This document shows positions 25,294-33,138 of a stretch of DNA of 64,000 bases, piece by piece. Every line of letters begins with the position of its first letter. Position 1 is the first letter of the stretch. The translations under genes and the position numbers were made by a program. Source of the DNA: Luteimonas mephitis DSM 12574 (lineage in GTDB: Bacteria; Pseudomonadota; Gammaproteobacteria; Xanthomonadales; Xanthomonadaceae); assembly GCF_000422305.1 (NCBI RefSeq), contig NZ_AULN01000013.1, positions 1-64,000 on the forward strand, read 5' to 3'. Under the pieces are notes generated by a model. The model did not search any database and was not told where the DNA came from. It saw nothing but the letters and a program-made list of their open reading frames with translations.

Positions 25294-26490
25294 ATGGTTA
25301 CGCCGCGCGACACATCGGCCGGACTCGTTTCCGCCGCACCTGCGGACCTTGGCGCTGCCGCCAGCGCATTCATGCCGTCGGGCGACGTGCTGTATCTCGC
25401 CTGCGCCGCGATGGCGCCGCGGCTGCGCGCCGTGCAGGCCGCCGGACTGGCCGCACTCGACGCCGGCGCCGCGCCATGGCAGGCGCCGCCGGAACCGCCG
25501 GAAGCCATGCTCGAACGACTGCGCGGCGGCATCGCGGCACTGCTCGACGGCGATTCCGGTGCGATCGCCGCGGTGCCGTCGGCGTCCTACGGCCTCGCCA
25601 CCGCGGCGCGCAATCTGCCGCTCGATGCCGGCGACGTCGTGCTGGTACTCGAAGGCCAGTTCCCCTCCAACCTGCTGCCATGGCAGCAGCGCTGCGCCGA
25701 ACGCGGTGCGCGCCTGGTCGGCGTGCAGCGCGGTGAGGGCGGGGACTGGACCGCCGCGGTGCTCGCCGCGCTCGAGTCCGGCCCGCTGCCGCGCATCGTC
25801 GCGCTGCCGCAGGTGCGCTGGGACGACGGCGCGCTGCTCGACCTCGACCGCATCGCGCCGCGCGTGCACGACATCGGCGCGGCGCTGGTGCTGGACCTGA
25901 GCCAGAGCCTCGGCGCGCTGCCCGCGGACCTCGCACGCTGGCGACCGGATTTCGCGGTGTCGGTGGGCTACAAGTGGTTGCTCGGCCCGGTCGGCCTGGC
26001 CTGGCTGTGGTGCGCGCCGCACTGGCGCACGCTCGGCCTTGCGATCGAGCAGCACTGGTCGGCGCGCGATGCCGGCGACGGCTGGCGGTTTCCGCTCGAC
26101 GACGCGCCGCTGTATCGCGCCGGCGCGCTGCGCTTCGATGCCGGCGGACTCGACGATCCGGTGCGGCTGGCAATGGCGGCGGCCGGCGTCGCGCAGGTTG
26201 CGGCCTGGGGCGTGGCGGCAATCGCCGACGCATTGGGCGAACGCACCCGCGCACTGGATGCGGCGCTGGACGCGCAAGGCCTGTCACGATGGAAGACGCC
26301 CGGCCACGCACCGCACATCACTGCATTGCGCCCGCCCGCGGATCAGCTCGACGCGGTGTTCGCGGCGTTCCAGCGCGAACGCATCGTCTGCACGCGACGC
26401 TACGGGCTGCTGCGGATTGCGCCGCACCTGCATGTCGAAGTCGAGGACATGGCGCGCGTGGCGGCCGTCGCGGCCGCTGCAACCTGCTAA
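25294..26490 (+). CDS. Class V aminotransferase-fold PLP enzyme, candidate ergothioneine C-S lyase
   Basis: 398 residues from ATG 25294. The fold-type I signature is clear: DIGAALVLDLSQSLGALP precedes the PLP lysine in VSVGYKWLLGPVGLAWLW, and ITALRPPADQLDAVFAAF and RYGLLRIAPHLHVEVEDM end the small domain. Related proteins are annotated as isopenicillin-epimerase-like or cysteine desulfurase-like. EgtE, the lyase of the ergothioneine pathway, belongs to this class. Divergence from egtB-egtD makes EgtE function attractive but unproven. A kynureninase-like or selenocysteine-lyase-like role is the alternative. Confidence 0.75.
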   Translation: MVTPRDTSAGLVSAAPADLGAAASAFMPSGDVLYLACAAMAPRLRAVQAAGLAALDAGAAPWQAPPEPPEAMLERLRGGIAALLDGDSGAIAAVPSASYGLATAARNLPLDAGDVVLVLEGQFPSNLLPWQQRCAERGARLVGVQRGEGGDWTAAVLAALESGPLPRIVALPQVRWDDGALLDLDRIAPRVHDIGAALVLDLSQSLGALPADLARWRPDFAVSVGYKWLLGPVGLAWLWCAPHWRTLGLAIEQHWSARDAGDGWRFPLDDAPLYRAGALRFDAGGLDDPVRLAMAAAGVAQVAAWGVAAIADALGERTRALDAALDAQGLSRWKTPGHAPHITALRPPADQLDAVFAAFQRERIVCTRRYGLLRIAPHLHVEVEDMARVAAVAAAATC

Positions 26491-26506
26491 GCAGCCGCCA
26501 GTTTTC

Positions 26507-26595
26507 GCAGGAGAGGCGCATGGCCGCGAGCCTTTGTCCTCTTCCCAGTCTTCGCGGGGCTAGATCAGAAGCCCGCGGCCATCAGCCGCTCCTGC
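26507..26595. repeat. Degenerate REP pair
   Basis: Arms at 26507-26533 and 26568-26595 are imperfect complements of the REP family (GCAGGAGAGGCGCATGGCCG against GCGGCCATCAGCCGCTCCTG). They lie between the convergent PLP-enzyme and ABC-transporter genes and may be a decayed copy of the element at 15.6 kb. Confidence 0.65.
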
Positions 26596-26606
26596 AAGAG
26601 CGGGCG

Positions 26607-28217
26607 CTAGGCGCGCGCGGCGATCCGCAGGCCACGCGGCGTCATCACCCGTTCGACGACTTCGAACACGCCCTGCACCAGCAGTGCGAGCACCGCAGCG
26701 GGAACCGCGCCTTCGAGGATCAGGCCGATGTCGTCGAGGCGGATGCCCGCGAGGATCGGCTGGCCGTAACCGCCGGCACCGATCAGCGCGCCCAGGGTCG
26801 CGGTGCCGACGTTGATCACCGCGGCAATCTTGATGCCGGCCAGGATCGTGCGCAGCGCCAGCGGCAGTTCGATTCGCCACAGCCGCGTGCGCGGCGGCAG
26901 GCCGATCGCGGCGGCGGTCTCGCGCAGTTCGCGCGGGATGCCGGCCAGGCCGGCGTGCGTGTTGCGCACGATCGGCAGCAGGCTGTAGAGGAACAGCGCG
27001 GCAATCGCCGGCTTCGCGCCGATGCCGAACAGCGGGATCATGAACACGAACACCGCCAGCGACGGCAGCGTCTGCAGCACGCCGGTCAGCGACAGCACCA
27101 CCTGCCCCAGCCGCTTGCGGCGCGCGGCGAAGACGCCCAGCGGCAGCGCCACCAGCAGGGCAAGCCCGAGCGAGATCCCGACCAGCGCCAGGTGTTCGCG
27201 CGTGCGCTGCCAGATGCGCGCGGCGCGGCCGCTGGCGGTGGGCGCATCGACGCCGAGCCAGCCGGCGGCGACGTCGGCCTCCTTCTCGTGGTCCAGCTTC
27301 ACCCGCGCGTTGAGCCGCTGCATCGTCGCCGCGTCGATGCGCCCGGCCATGCCACGCAGCGCAGCCACCCACGCCGGCGCGCGCTGCGCGAGGTCGGCGC
27401 GGTACAGGTACACCGCCGCGTACGGCGGGAAGTAGTGGCGGTCGTCGTCGAGCACCCTCAGCCCGTAGTACGGGATCTCGGCATCGGTGCCGTACAGGTC
27501 GGTGATGTCGATCGCGCCGCTGGCGAGCGCGCGATAGGCCAGATCGTGGTCGAGCCCGTCGGGCTTTTGCGGCAGGCCGTAGGTGTCGCGCAGGCCGGGC
27601 CAGCCATCGGCGCGCTGCATGAACTCGTTGCTCAGGCCGAGCCTGAGTCCGGGATGCGCGCGCAGGTCCGACACCGTCGCGATGCCCAGCGCCCGTGCGC
27701 GCTGCTCGCGCATGCCCAGCGCGTAGGTGTTGTCGAAGCCGATCGAATCGGTCATCGCCAGCCCGCGCCGCGCCAGCGCCGTGCGCAGCGTGGCGATGTC
27801 CGCACCGGGTATCTGCAGCAGCTCTTCGGCGAGCGTGCCGGTGTACTCGGCGTAGGCATCGACCTGCCCGTTCTCCAGCGCGCGCCAGAGGATGCGGGTG
27901 CCGCCGAGCTGGCGCCTGTGTTCGACCTGCAACCCCTGCTGGCGCGCGAGGCCGGCGCCGATCTCGCCAAGGATCACCGCTTCAGTGAAGTTCTTCGAGC
28001 CGATGACGAGATGGGTGCCGGCCTTGGCCGTCACGCGGATACCCTGCGCCGCGCCAGGCGCTCCGGCCGACGCCGGGCTGGACATGCCGACGGCCATGCC
28101 GAGGAGCACCACGCAGGCTCGCCATCGTGCTGCCGTCGCTCCCGAAAGGGCGGTGCGCAGATGCACCAGCCGCGCGATGGGCAACGCCGGGGCCACGGCG
28201 GTCGCGAGGGGATTCAC
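26607..28217 (-). CDS. Osmoprotectant ABC transporter: substrate-binding domain fused to permease
   Basis: GTG 28217 overlaps the ATPase stop (GTGA) and gives 536 residues. After the hydrophobic segment RWRACVVLLGMAVGMSSPAS, a type-II binding domain begins HLVIGSKNFTEAVILGEIGA and includes GLRLGLSNEFMQRADGWPGL and DITDLYGTDAEIPYYGL. The C-terminal 200 residues are the permease: LVGISLGLALLVALPLGVFA, the EAA-like loop IPRELRETAAAIGLPPRT, GTATLGALIGAGGYGQPI. The order is binding domain first, then permease. Glycine-betaine/choline/carnitine-type (OpuC/OsmF) uptake is indicated. A single permease gene implies a homodimeric channel with two attached binding domains. Confidence 0.88.
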   Translation of the reverse strand: MNPLATAVAPALPIARLVHLRTALSGATAARWRACVVLLGMAVGMSSPASAGAPGAAQGIRVTAKAGTHLVIGSKNFTEAVILGEIGAGLARQQGLQVEHRRQLGGTRILWRALENGQVDAYAEYTGTLAEELLQIPGADIATLRTALARRGLAMTDSIGFDNTYALGMREQRARALGIATVSDLRAHPGLRLGLSNEFMQRADGWPGLRDTYGLPQKPDGLDHDLAYRALASGAIDITDLYGTDAEIPYYGLRVLDDDRHYFPPYAAVYLYRADLAQRAPAWVAALRGMAGRIDAATMQRLNARVKLDHEKEADVAAGWLGVDAPTASGRAARIWQRTREHLALVGISLGLALLVALPLGVFAARRKRLGQVVLSLTGVLQTLPSLAVFVFMIPLFGIGAKPAIAALFLYSLLPIVRNTHAGLAGIPRELRETAAAIGLPPRTRLWRIELPLALRTILAGIKIAAVINVGTATLGALIGAGGYGQPILAGIRLDDIGLILEGAVPAAVLALLVQGVFEVVERVMTPRGLRIAARA

Positions 28218-28951
28218 GCCACTTCGCCGATGCTGCGCTGTGCGGTCATGAACTCGCGCACGAACGGATCGGCCGACGCATCGAGCAGGTCGCGCGCGCT
28301 GCCCTGCTGCAGCACGCGGCCATTGCGCAGCAGCACCAGCGTGTCGCCGAACCACGCCGCTTCGGCCACGTCGTGCGTCACCAGCACCACCGTCTTGCCG
28401 AGCGCGTCGAACAGGTCGCGCATCTGCGCCTGCAGCTCGTGGCGCACGACCGGGTCGAGCGCGCCGAGCGGCTCGTCGAGCAGCAGCACCCGCGGGTCCA
28501 GCATCAGCGCGCGGATCAGGCCGACGCGCTGGCGCTGGCCGCCCGACAGCTCCGCCGGGTAGCGCGACAGCGCCGTGAACGGCAACCGGCACAGTTCCGC
28601 CAGTTCGCGCAGCCGCGCTTCGATGCGCGAAGCGTCCCAGCCCAGCGTGCGCGCCAGCAGCGCGGCGTTACCGGCGCCGGTGAGATGCGGGAACAACCCG
28701 CCTTCCTGGATCACGTAGCCGATGCGGCGGCGCTGTTCGAGCAAGGTCGCGCGGCGCAGCGGTTCGCCGTCGAAGCGCACCTGGCCGCTGTCCGGCCATT
28801 CCAGTCCCACCAGCATGCGCAGCACGCTCGACTTGCCGGCGCCGCTGGGCCCGATCAGCGCGGTGGTGCTTCCGGCCGCGATCGACAGGTCCAGCGCATC
28901 GAGCGCGATCGTCGGCCCGTAGCGCTTCGAGACCTGGCGCAGTTCGAACAT
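28214..28951 (-). CDS. Osmoprotectant ABC transporter ATP-binding protein
   Basis: 245 residues. Walker A GPSGAGKSSVLRML, Q-loop IGYVIQEGGLFPHLT, signature LSGGQRQRVGLIRALMLD and Walker B VLLLDEPLGALDP are complete. The QEGGLFPH variant is typical of the OpuCA/OsmV/ProV branch. There are no C-terminal CBS domains, unlike OpuCA, so ionic-strength sensing through CBS is not expected. First gene of a two-gene operon with the fused binding protein/permease. Confidence 0.9.
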   Translation of the reverse strand: MFELRQVSKRYGPTIALDALDLSIAAGSTTALIGPSGAGKSSVLRMLVGLEWPDSGQVRFDGEPLRRATLLEQRRRIGYVIQEGGLFPHLTGAGNAALLARTLGWDASRIEARLRELAELCRLPFTALSRYPAELSGGQRQRVGLIRALMLDPRVLLLDEPLGALDPVVRHELQAQMRDLFDALGKTVVLVTHDVAEAAWFGDTLVLLRNGRVLQQGSARDLLDASADPFVREFMTAQRSIGEVA

Positions 28952-29136
28952 TGCGCGAGGATATCGCAGGTCGGGGCAACGCCTCCGAAGGCTTCTGCGT
29001 TGAGCGCAACGGATTCGCGTTTCGTCACTGCGAAGGAATCAAGCGCCGTCTGCGGCGTGATTCCAGCCTGCGGCTGCATCACGCATTGCCGATGCGCCCG
29101 GGCGTGCGCGAACAGCCGCCGGGGGCGTCGCCTGAC

Positions 29137-29739
29137 CTACGACTCGCGCTGCCAGGCCAGGCAGCGGTTGTTGGCCGGCATCGCGACGTCGTCGACCAGT
29201 TGCAGGCCGATTGCACGCGCCAGTGCGTCCACTTCCTCGAAGCCACGAATGCCCGAGCGCGGGTCGCGCGCCTTGAGCCAGCCATCGAAATCGCGGTTGC
29301 TGTCGCTGGTATACGCGCCGCCGCGATTGAACGGCCCGTACACGACAACGCTCGCCGAATCCGCCAGCACGCCGGCCATTCCGGCAAAGAACGCCTGCAC
29401 CTCGGCCCAGCCCATGATGTGCAGCGTGTTGGCGCTGAACACCGCGTCGAATCGCCCGGCCGGCCACGGACCGCGCGCGACGTCCAGTTGCAGCGGTGGC
29501 GGGGTGTTCGGCAGGCCCGCCTCGTCCAGCCACGCGCGGATGCCGGCCAGGGACTCGGCACGATCCGAGCACTGCCATTCAAGCCACGGCATCGCCGCGG
29601 CGAAATGCACCGCATGCTGGCCGGTGCCGCTGCCGACCTCCAGCACGCGGCGGCGCTCGGCGAAGCGGTCGCGCAGCACCGCGAGGATCGGCTCGCGGTT
29701 GCGTTCGCAGGCGGGGGCGAAGGGCTTGTCGATGGCCAT
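29137..29739 (-). CDS. DUF938-family SAM-dependent methyltransferase
   Basis: 200 residues starting MAIDKPFAPACERNREPILA. The start of motif I is RVLEVGSGTGQHAVHFAAAM, followed by VFSANTLHIMGWAEVQAFFA and VVYGPFNRGGAYTSDSNRDF, all hallmarks of DUF938. The protein ends ANNRCLAWQRES, also conserved in the family. The substrate is unknown. It is divergent from the small gene at 29809, 69 bases between starts. Confidence 0.87.
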   Translation of the reverse strand: MAIDKPFAPACERNREPILAVLRDRFAERRRVLEVGSGTGQHAVHFAAAMPWLEWQCSDRAESLAGIRAWLDEAGLPNTPPPLQLDVARGPWPAGRFDAVFSANTLHIMGWAEVQAFFAGMAGVLADSASVVVYGPFNRGGAYTSDSNRDFDGWLKARDPRSGIRGFEEVDALARAIGLQLVDDVAMPANNRCLAWQRES

Positions 29740-29808
29740 GGTTGCGGATGGGAGCGTGCAGGTGGCGTTGCGGTGGTGCGTCTTGCGGCTTCTGCGCATC
29801 ATGGCGCC

Positions 29809-30321
29809 ATGACGACGTTCGCGCACGCCGCCGGCATGGTCTTGCCGCTGCCGCCGGATCGCTGGCCCCCGCCGGCCGGCGGCATCCGCCTCGACGGACT
29901 GGCCTTCGACCCCAAGCCGGAACTCCACGTCACCCTGGTCGGCAGCGCGCTGGGGCGCGAGCTGCAGGCGACGTTCGGGGCGTCTGCAATAGCGCGGGTC
30001 CGCGAGGCGCGGAATGCCCTGGACTGGCGATTCGAACGCAGCGGCCGTCTCGTGTTGCTGCGCAAACCGCTCGCCGGATGCAGCAAGGGCTCCGTCGCGC
30101 ATTCGATCATCGAACTGGTCCACCTGCCCGCGATGGCACCTTTCCATCGCGCACTGGGGTGGCTGCTCGGGCGCCAGCTGCCGGTGCCGCCCGCGCACGT
30201 GACGCTCTACACCGCCGGCGACGCACGGGGCATCGGGGCCTCGAGCCCGGCGCGGCTGCGTGCGTTCACCGTTCGGGTGGTGGCCGCGAATGAAATCACC
30301 GGGGCGCGGGCAAGGGCGTAG
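29809..30321 (+). CDS. Small protein with two HxT motifs, 2H phosphoesterase-like
   Basis: 170 residues from ATG 29809. Two short motifs, LHVTLVG near residue 40 and AHVTLYT near residue 133, match the His-x-Ser/Thr pair that defines the 2H (LigT/2'-5' RNA ligase-like) phosphoesterases. Spacing and total length fit that fold. The rest of the sequence gives no recognisable subfamily. The catalytic assignment rests on the two motifs only. Confidence 0.62.
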   Translation: MTTFAHAAGMVLPLPPDRWPPPAGGIRLDGLAFDPKPELHVTLVGSALGRELQATFGASAIARVREARNALDWRFERSGRLVLLRKPLAGCSKGSVAHSIIELVHLPAMAPFHRALGWLLGRQLPVPPAHVTLYTAGDARGIGASSPARLRAFTVRVVAANEITGARARA

Positions 30322-30452
30322 GCAGGCAGGGCAAGCCCCCTTTCCCGCGACATGCGCGTTCCCCGCCGCGCCCGCAATGCCGAGCCGGGCTGCGCGTCTC
30401 ACCGGCTGCGACAGCCTTCCGCTCCACTGTCGATTCTTCACGGGGGCGGCAG

Positions 30453-32936
30453 ATGGCACAGGCACTGGCAAGGCGGGTCGAGGACGAGGAGCGCGCGCTG
30501 GCGCTCGATGGCGCGGGCCGCCGCAGCGGCGACGGCGCGGCGCTGACCCGTGCACTGGCGCGGCGCTACGGCAACCGGATCACCGGCAACTTCACCCTGC
30601 CCGGGCGCGACGGCGCCTACGCACCGATCCCCGACGACGTGCCCGAAGGCCTCAGGTCGGCGCTGCACGCGCGCGGGATCACGCGCCTCTACTCGCACCA
30701 GGCCGAAGCCTGGCACGCCACGCGGCGCGGCGAGCACGTCGCCATCGCGACGCCCACGGCTTCGGGCAAGTCGCTGTGCTACACGCTGCCGGTGGTGGCT
30801 GCAGCGATGCAGTCGCGGGCGAAAGCTCTCTACCTGTTCCCGACCAAGGCGCTGGCGCAGGACCAGGTGGCGGAACTCCTGGAACTCAACAACGCCGGCC
30901 GGCTCGGCGTGAAAGCCTTCACTTTCGACGGCGACACCCCCGGCGACGCGCGCCAGGCGATCCGCCTGCACGGCGACATCGTGGTCAGCAATCCGGACAT
31001 GCTCCACCAGGCGATCCTGCCGCACCACACCAAGTGGGCGCAGTTCTTCGAGAACCTGCGCTTTGTCGTGATCGACGAGGTGCACACCTATCGCGGCGTG
31101 TTCGGCTCGCACGTGGCCAACGTGCTGCGGCGCCTGAAGCGGGTGTGCGCGTTCTACGGCGCGAGCCCGCAGTTCATCCTGTGCTCGGCGACGATCGGCA
31201 ACCCGCGCCAGCACTGCGAGGCGCTGCTCGAGGCGCCGGTGCATGCGATCACCGAATCCGGCGCGCCGACCGGCGACAGGCACGTGCTGCTGTGGAACCC
31301 GCCGGTGGTCAACAAGGACCTGGGCCTGCGCGCGTCGGCGCGCTCGCAGTCCAACCGCATCGCCCGCATTGCGATCAAGTCGGGATTGAAGACGCTGGTG
31401 TTCGCGTCGAGCCGGCTGATGGTGGAAGTGCTGACCAAGTACCTCAAGGACGTGTTCGACCACGACCCGCGCAAGCCGCCGCGTATCCGCGCCTATCGCG
31501 GCGGCTACCTGCCCACCGAGCGCCGCGCCGCCGAGCGCGACATGCGTGCCGGCCGCATCGACGGGATCATCGCCACCTCCGCGCTGGAGCTCGGCGTCGA
31601 CATCGGCAGCCTCGACGTGGTCGTGCTCAACGGCTACCCCGGCACCGTGGCCGCGACCTGGCAGCGCTTCGGCCGCGCCGGCCGCCGGCAGCGGGCGAGC
31701 CTTGGCGTGCTGGTCGCCAGTTCACAGCCGCTGGACCAGTACGTGGTGCGGCATCCGGACTTTTTCGCCGACGCGAGTCCCGAGCACGCGCGCATCGCGC
31801 CCGACCAGCCGCTGGTGCTGTTCGACCACATCCGCTGCGCGGCGTTCGAGCTGCCGTTCGAGGCCGGCGACGCATTCGGCCCGGTGGATCCCGAGGTGTA
31901 CCTCGAAGCACTGGCCGAAACCGGCGTGGTGCACCGCGAGGGCGCGCGCTGGGAGTGGATCGCCGACAGCTACCCGGCGCAGGCGGTGTCGCTGCGCTCG
32001 GTGGCCGACGGCAACTTCGTGGTCGTCGACCGCACCGACGGCGCGCAGAAGATCATTGCCGAAGTCGACTACTCGGCCGCCGCGCTCACCCTGTACGAGG
32101 GCGCGATCCACATGGTGCAGTCCACCCCCTACCAGGTGGAAAAACTCGACTGGGAAGGCCGCAAGGCGTTCGTCGCGCGCACCTTCGTCGACTATTACAC
32201 CGACAGCATCGACTTCACGAAGTTGAAGGTGCTCGACCGCTTCGACGGCTGCGCAGCGGGCCGCGGCGATGCCCACCACGGCGAGGTGCACGTGGTCCGG
32301 CGCGTCGCCGGCTACAAGAAGATCCGCTACTACAGCCACGAGAACATCGGCTACGGCCCGGTCAACCTGCCCGACCAGGAGCTGCATACCACCGCGGCGT
32401 GGTGGCAGCTGCCGCAGGCGGTGCTGGTCGCGGCGTTCGCATCGAAGCAGGACGCGCTCGACGGCTTCCTCGGCGCCGCGCACGCGCTGCACGTGGTGGC
32501 GACGGTGGCGGTGATGGCCGACGCGCGCGACCTGCAGAAGTCGGTGGGCAACGGCGACGGCGCGTGGTTCGCAACCCAGGACGGCGGCGGCCGCGGACGC
32601 GCACGGGACCAGGACGGCAAGGCCGTGGCGATCGGCGGCGACACGCCCACGGACGATGGTGCGGGCGACGGCGTGCTGGTCGAAACCGCGCGATTCGTGC
32701 CCACGGTGTACCTGTATGACAACTTCCCCGGCGGCGTGGGCCTGAGCGAACCGCTGTGGCAGCGCCAGGCCGAACTGGTGGCGCGCGCGCGCGAGCTGGT
32801 CGCCGCCTGCGATTGCAGCAGTGGCTGCCCCGCCTGCGTCGGCCCGGTGCTCGCGTCCGACGAGACGAAGACGCTGGCAACGCCGAAGCAGCTGGCGCTG
32901 CAGGTGCTCGGCCTGCTGACCGCGTCGACAACGTGA
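30453..32936 (+). CDS. mrfA: DEAD/DEAH-box helicase, MrfA/YprA-like
   Basis: 827 residues. Helicase motifs in order: Q-like ITRLYSHQAEAW, I ATPTASGKSLCYTLP, Ia LFPTKALAQDQ, II VVIDEVHTYRGVFGSHVANV (DEVH), III CSATIGNP, V TSALELGVDIGSLDVVVLNG, VI QRFGRAGRRQ. A DUF1998-type C-terminal domain ends with CDCSSGCPACVGPVLA, the cysteine cluster of this family. Bacillus MrfA (YprA) works with MrfB in a mitomycin-C repair route independent of UvrABC. A Gly/Asp-rich low-complexity loop (about residues 710-745) interrupts the C-terminal domain. The next gene encodes the partner exonuclease, 202 bases on, across a repeat. Confidence 0.85.
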   Translation: MAQALARRVEDEERALALDGAGRRSGDGAALTRALARRYGNRITGNFTLPGRDGAYAPIPDDVPEGLRSALHARGITRLYSHQAEAWHATRRGEHVAIATPTASGKSLCYTLPVVAAAMQSRAKALYLFPTKALAQDQVAELLELNNAGRLGVKAFTFDGDTPGDARQAIRLHGDIVVSNPDMLHQAILPHHTKWAQFFENLRFVVIDEVHTYRGVFGSHVANVLRRLKRVCAFYGASPQFILCSATIGNPRQHCEALLEAPVHAITESGAPTGDRHVLLWNPPVVNKDLGLRASARSQSNRIARIAIKSGLKTLVFASSRLMVEVLTKYLKDVFDHDPRKPPRIRAYRGGYLPTERRAAERDMRAGRIDGIIATSALELGVDIGSLDVVVLNGYPGTVAATWQRFGRAGRRQRASLGVLVASSQPLDQYVVRHPDFFADASPEHARIAPDQPLVLFDHIRCAAFELPFEAGDAFGPVDPEVYLEALAETGVVHREGARWEWIADSYPAQAVSLRSVADGNFVVVDRTDGAQKIIAEVDYSAAALTLYEGAIHMVQSTPYQVEKLDWEGRKAFVARTFVDYYTDSIDFTKLKVLDRFDGCAAGRGDAHHGEVHVVRRVAGYKKIRYYSHENIGYGPVNLPDQELHTTAAWWQLPQAVLVAAFASKQDALDGFLGAAHALHVVATVAVMADARDLQKSVGNGDGAWFATQDGGGRGRARDQDGKAVAIGGDTPTDDGAGDGVLVETARFVPTVYLYDNFPGGVGLSEPLWQRQAELVARARELVAACDCSSGCPACVGPVLASDETKTLATPKQLALQVLGLLTASTT

Positions 32937-32951
32937 GGGCCGCACGCCATG

Positions 32952-33122
32952 GTGGGAGCGGCTTCAGCCGCGAGCTTTTCAGCTCCCTCCCCTGCGAAGG
33001 CAGGGGAGGGTTGGGGAGGGGTGTGTTTGGGATCATCGCGAACCGTGAGTACCCCCTCCCAGCCTCCGCCTGCCTTCGCACGGGGAGGATCCAAGCCACA
33101 AGCTCGCGGCTGAAGCCGCTCC
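32952..33122. repeat. Composite REP element between mrfA and mrfB
   Basis: Outer REP arms (32955-32977 and 33100-33122, 23 perfect bases) enclose a second set of palindromes: CTCCCCTGCGAAGGCAGGGGAG and the 37-base stretch 33052-33088. The sequence TTTGGGATCATCGCGAACCG in the middle recurs with few changes at about 41.05 kb. It separates two genes that are probably co-transcribed. Confidence 0.82.
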
Positions 33123-33138
33123 TGCGAGAACGCTGGCG

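Noticed and set aside
25974..28562. 862-codon plus-strand frame
   Set aside because: Antisense to the osmoprotectant binding protein/permease and out of frame with the PLP enzyme.
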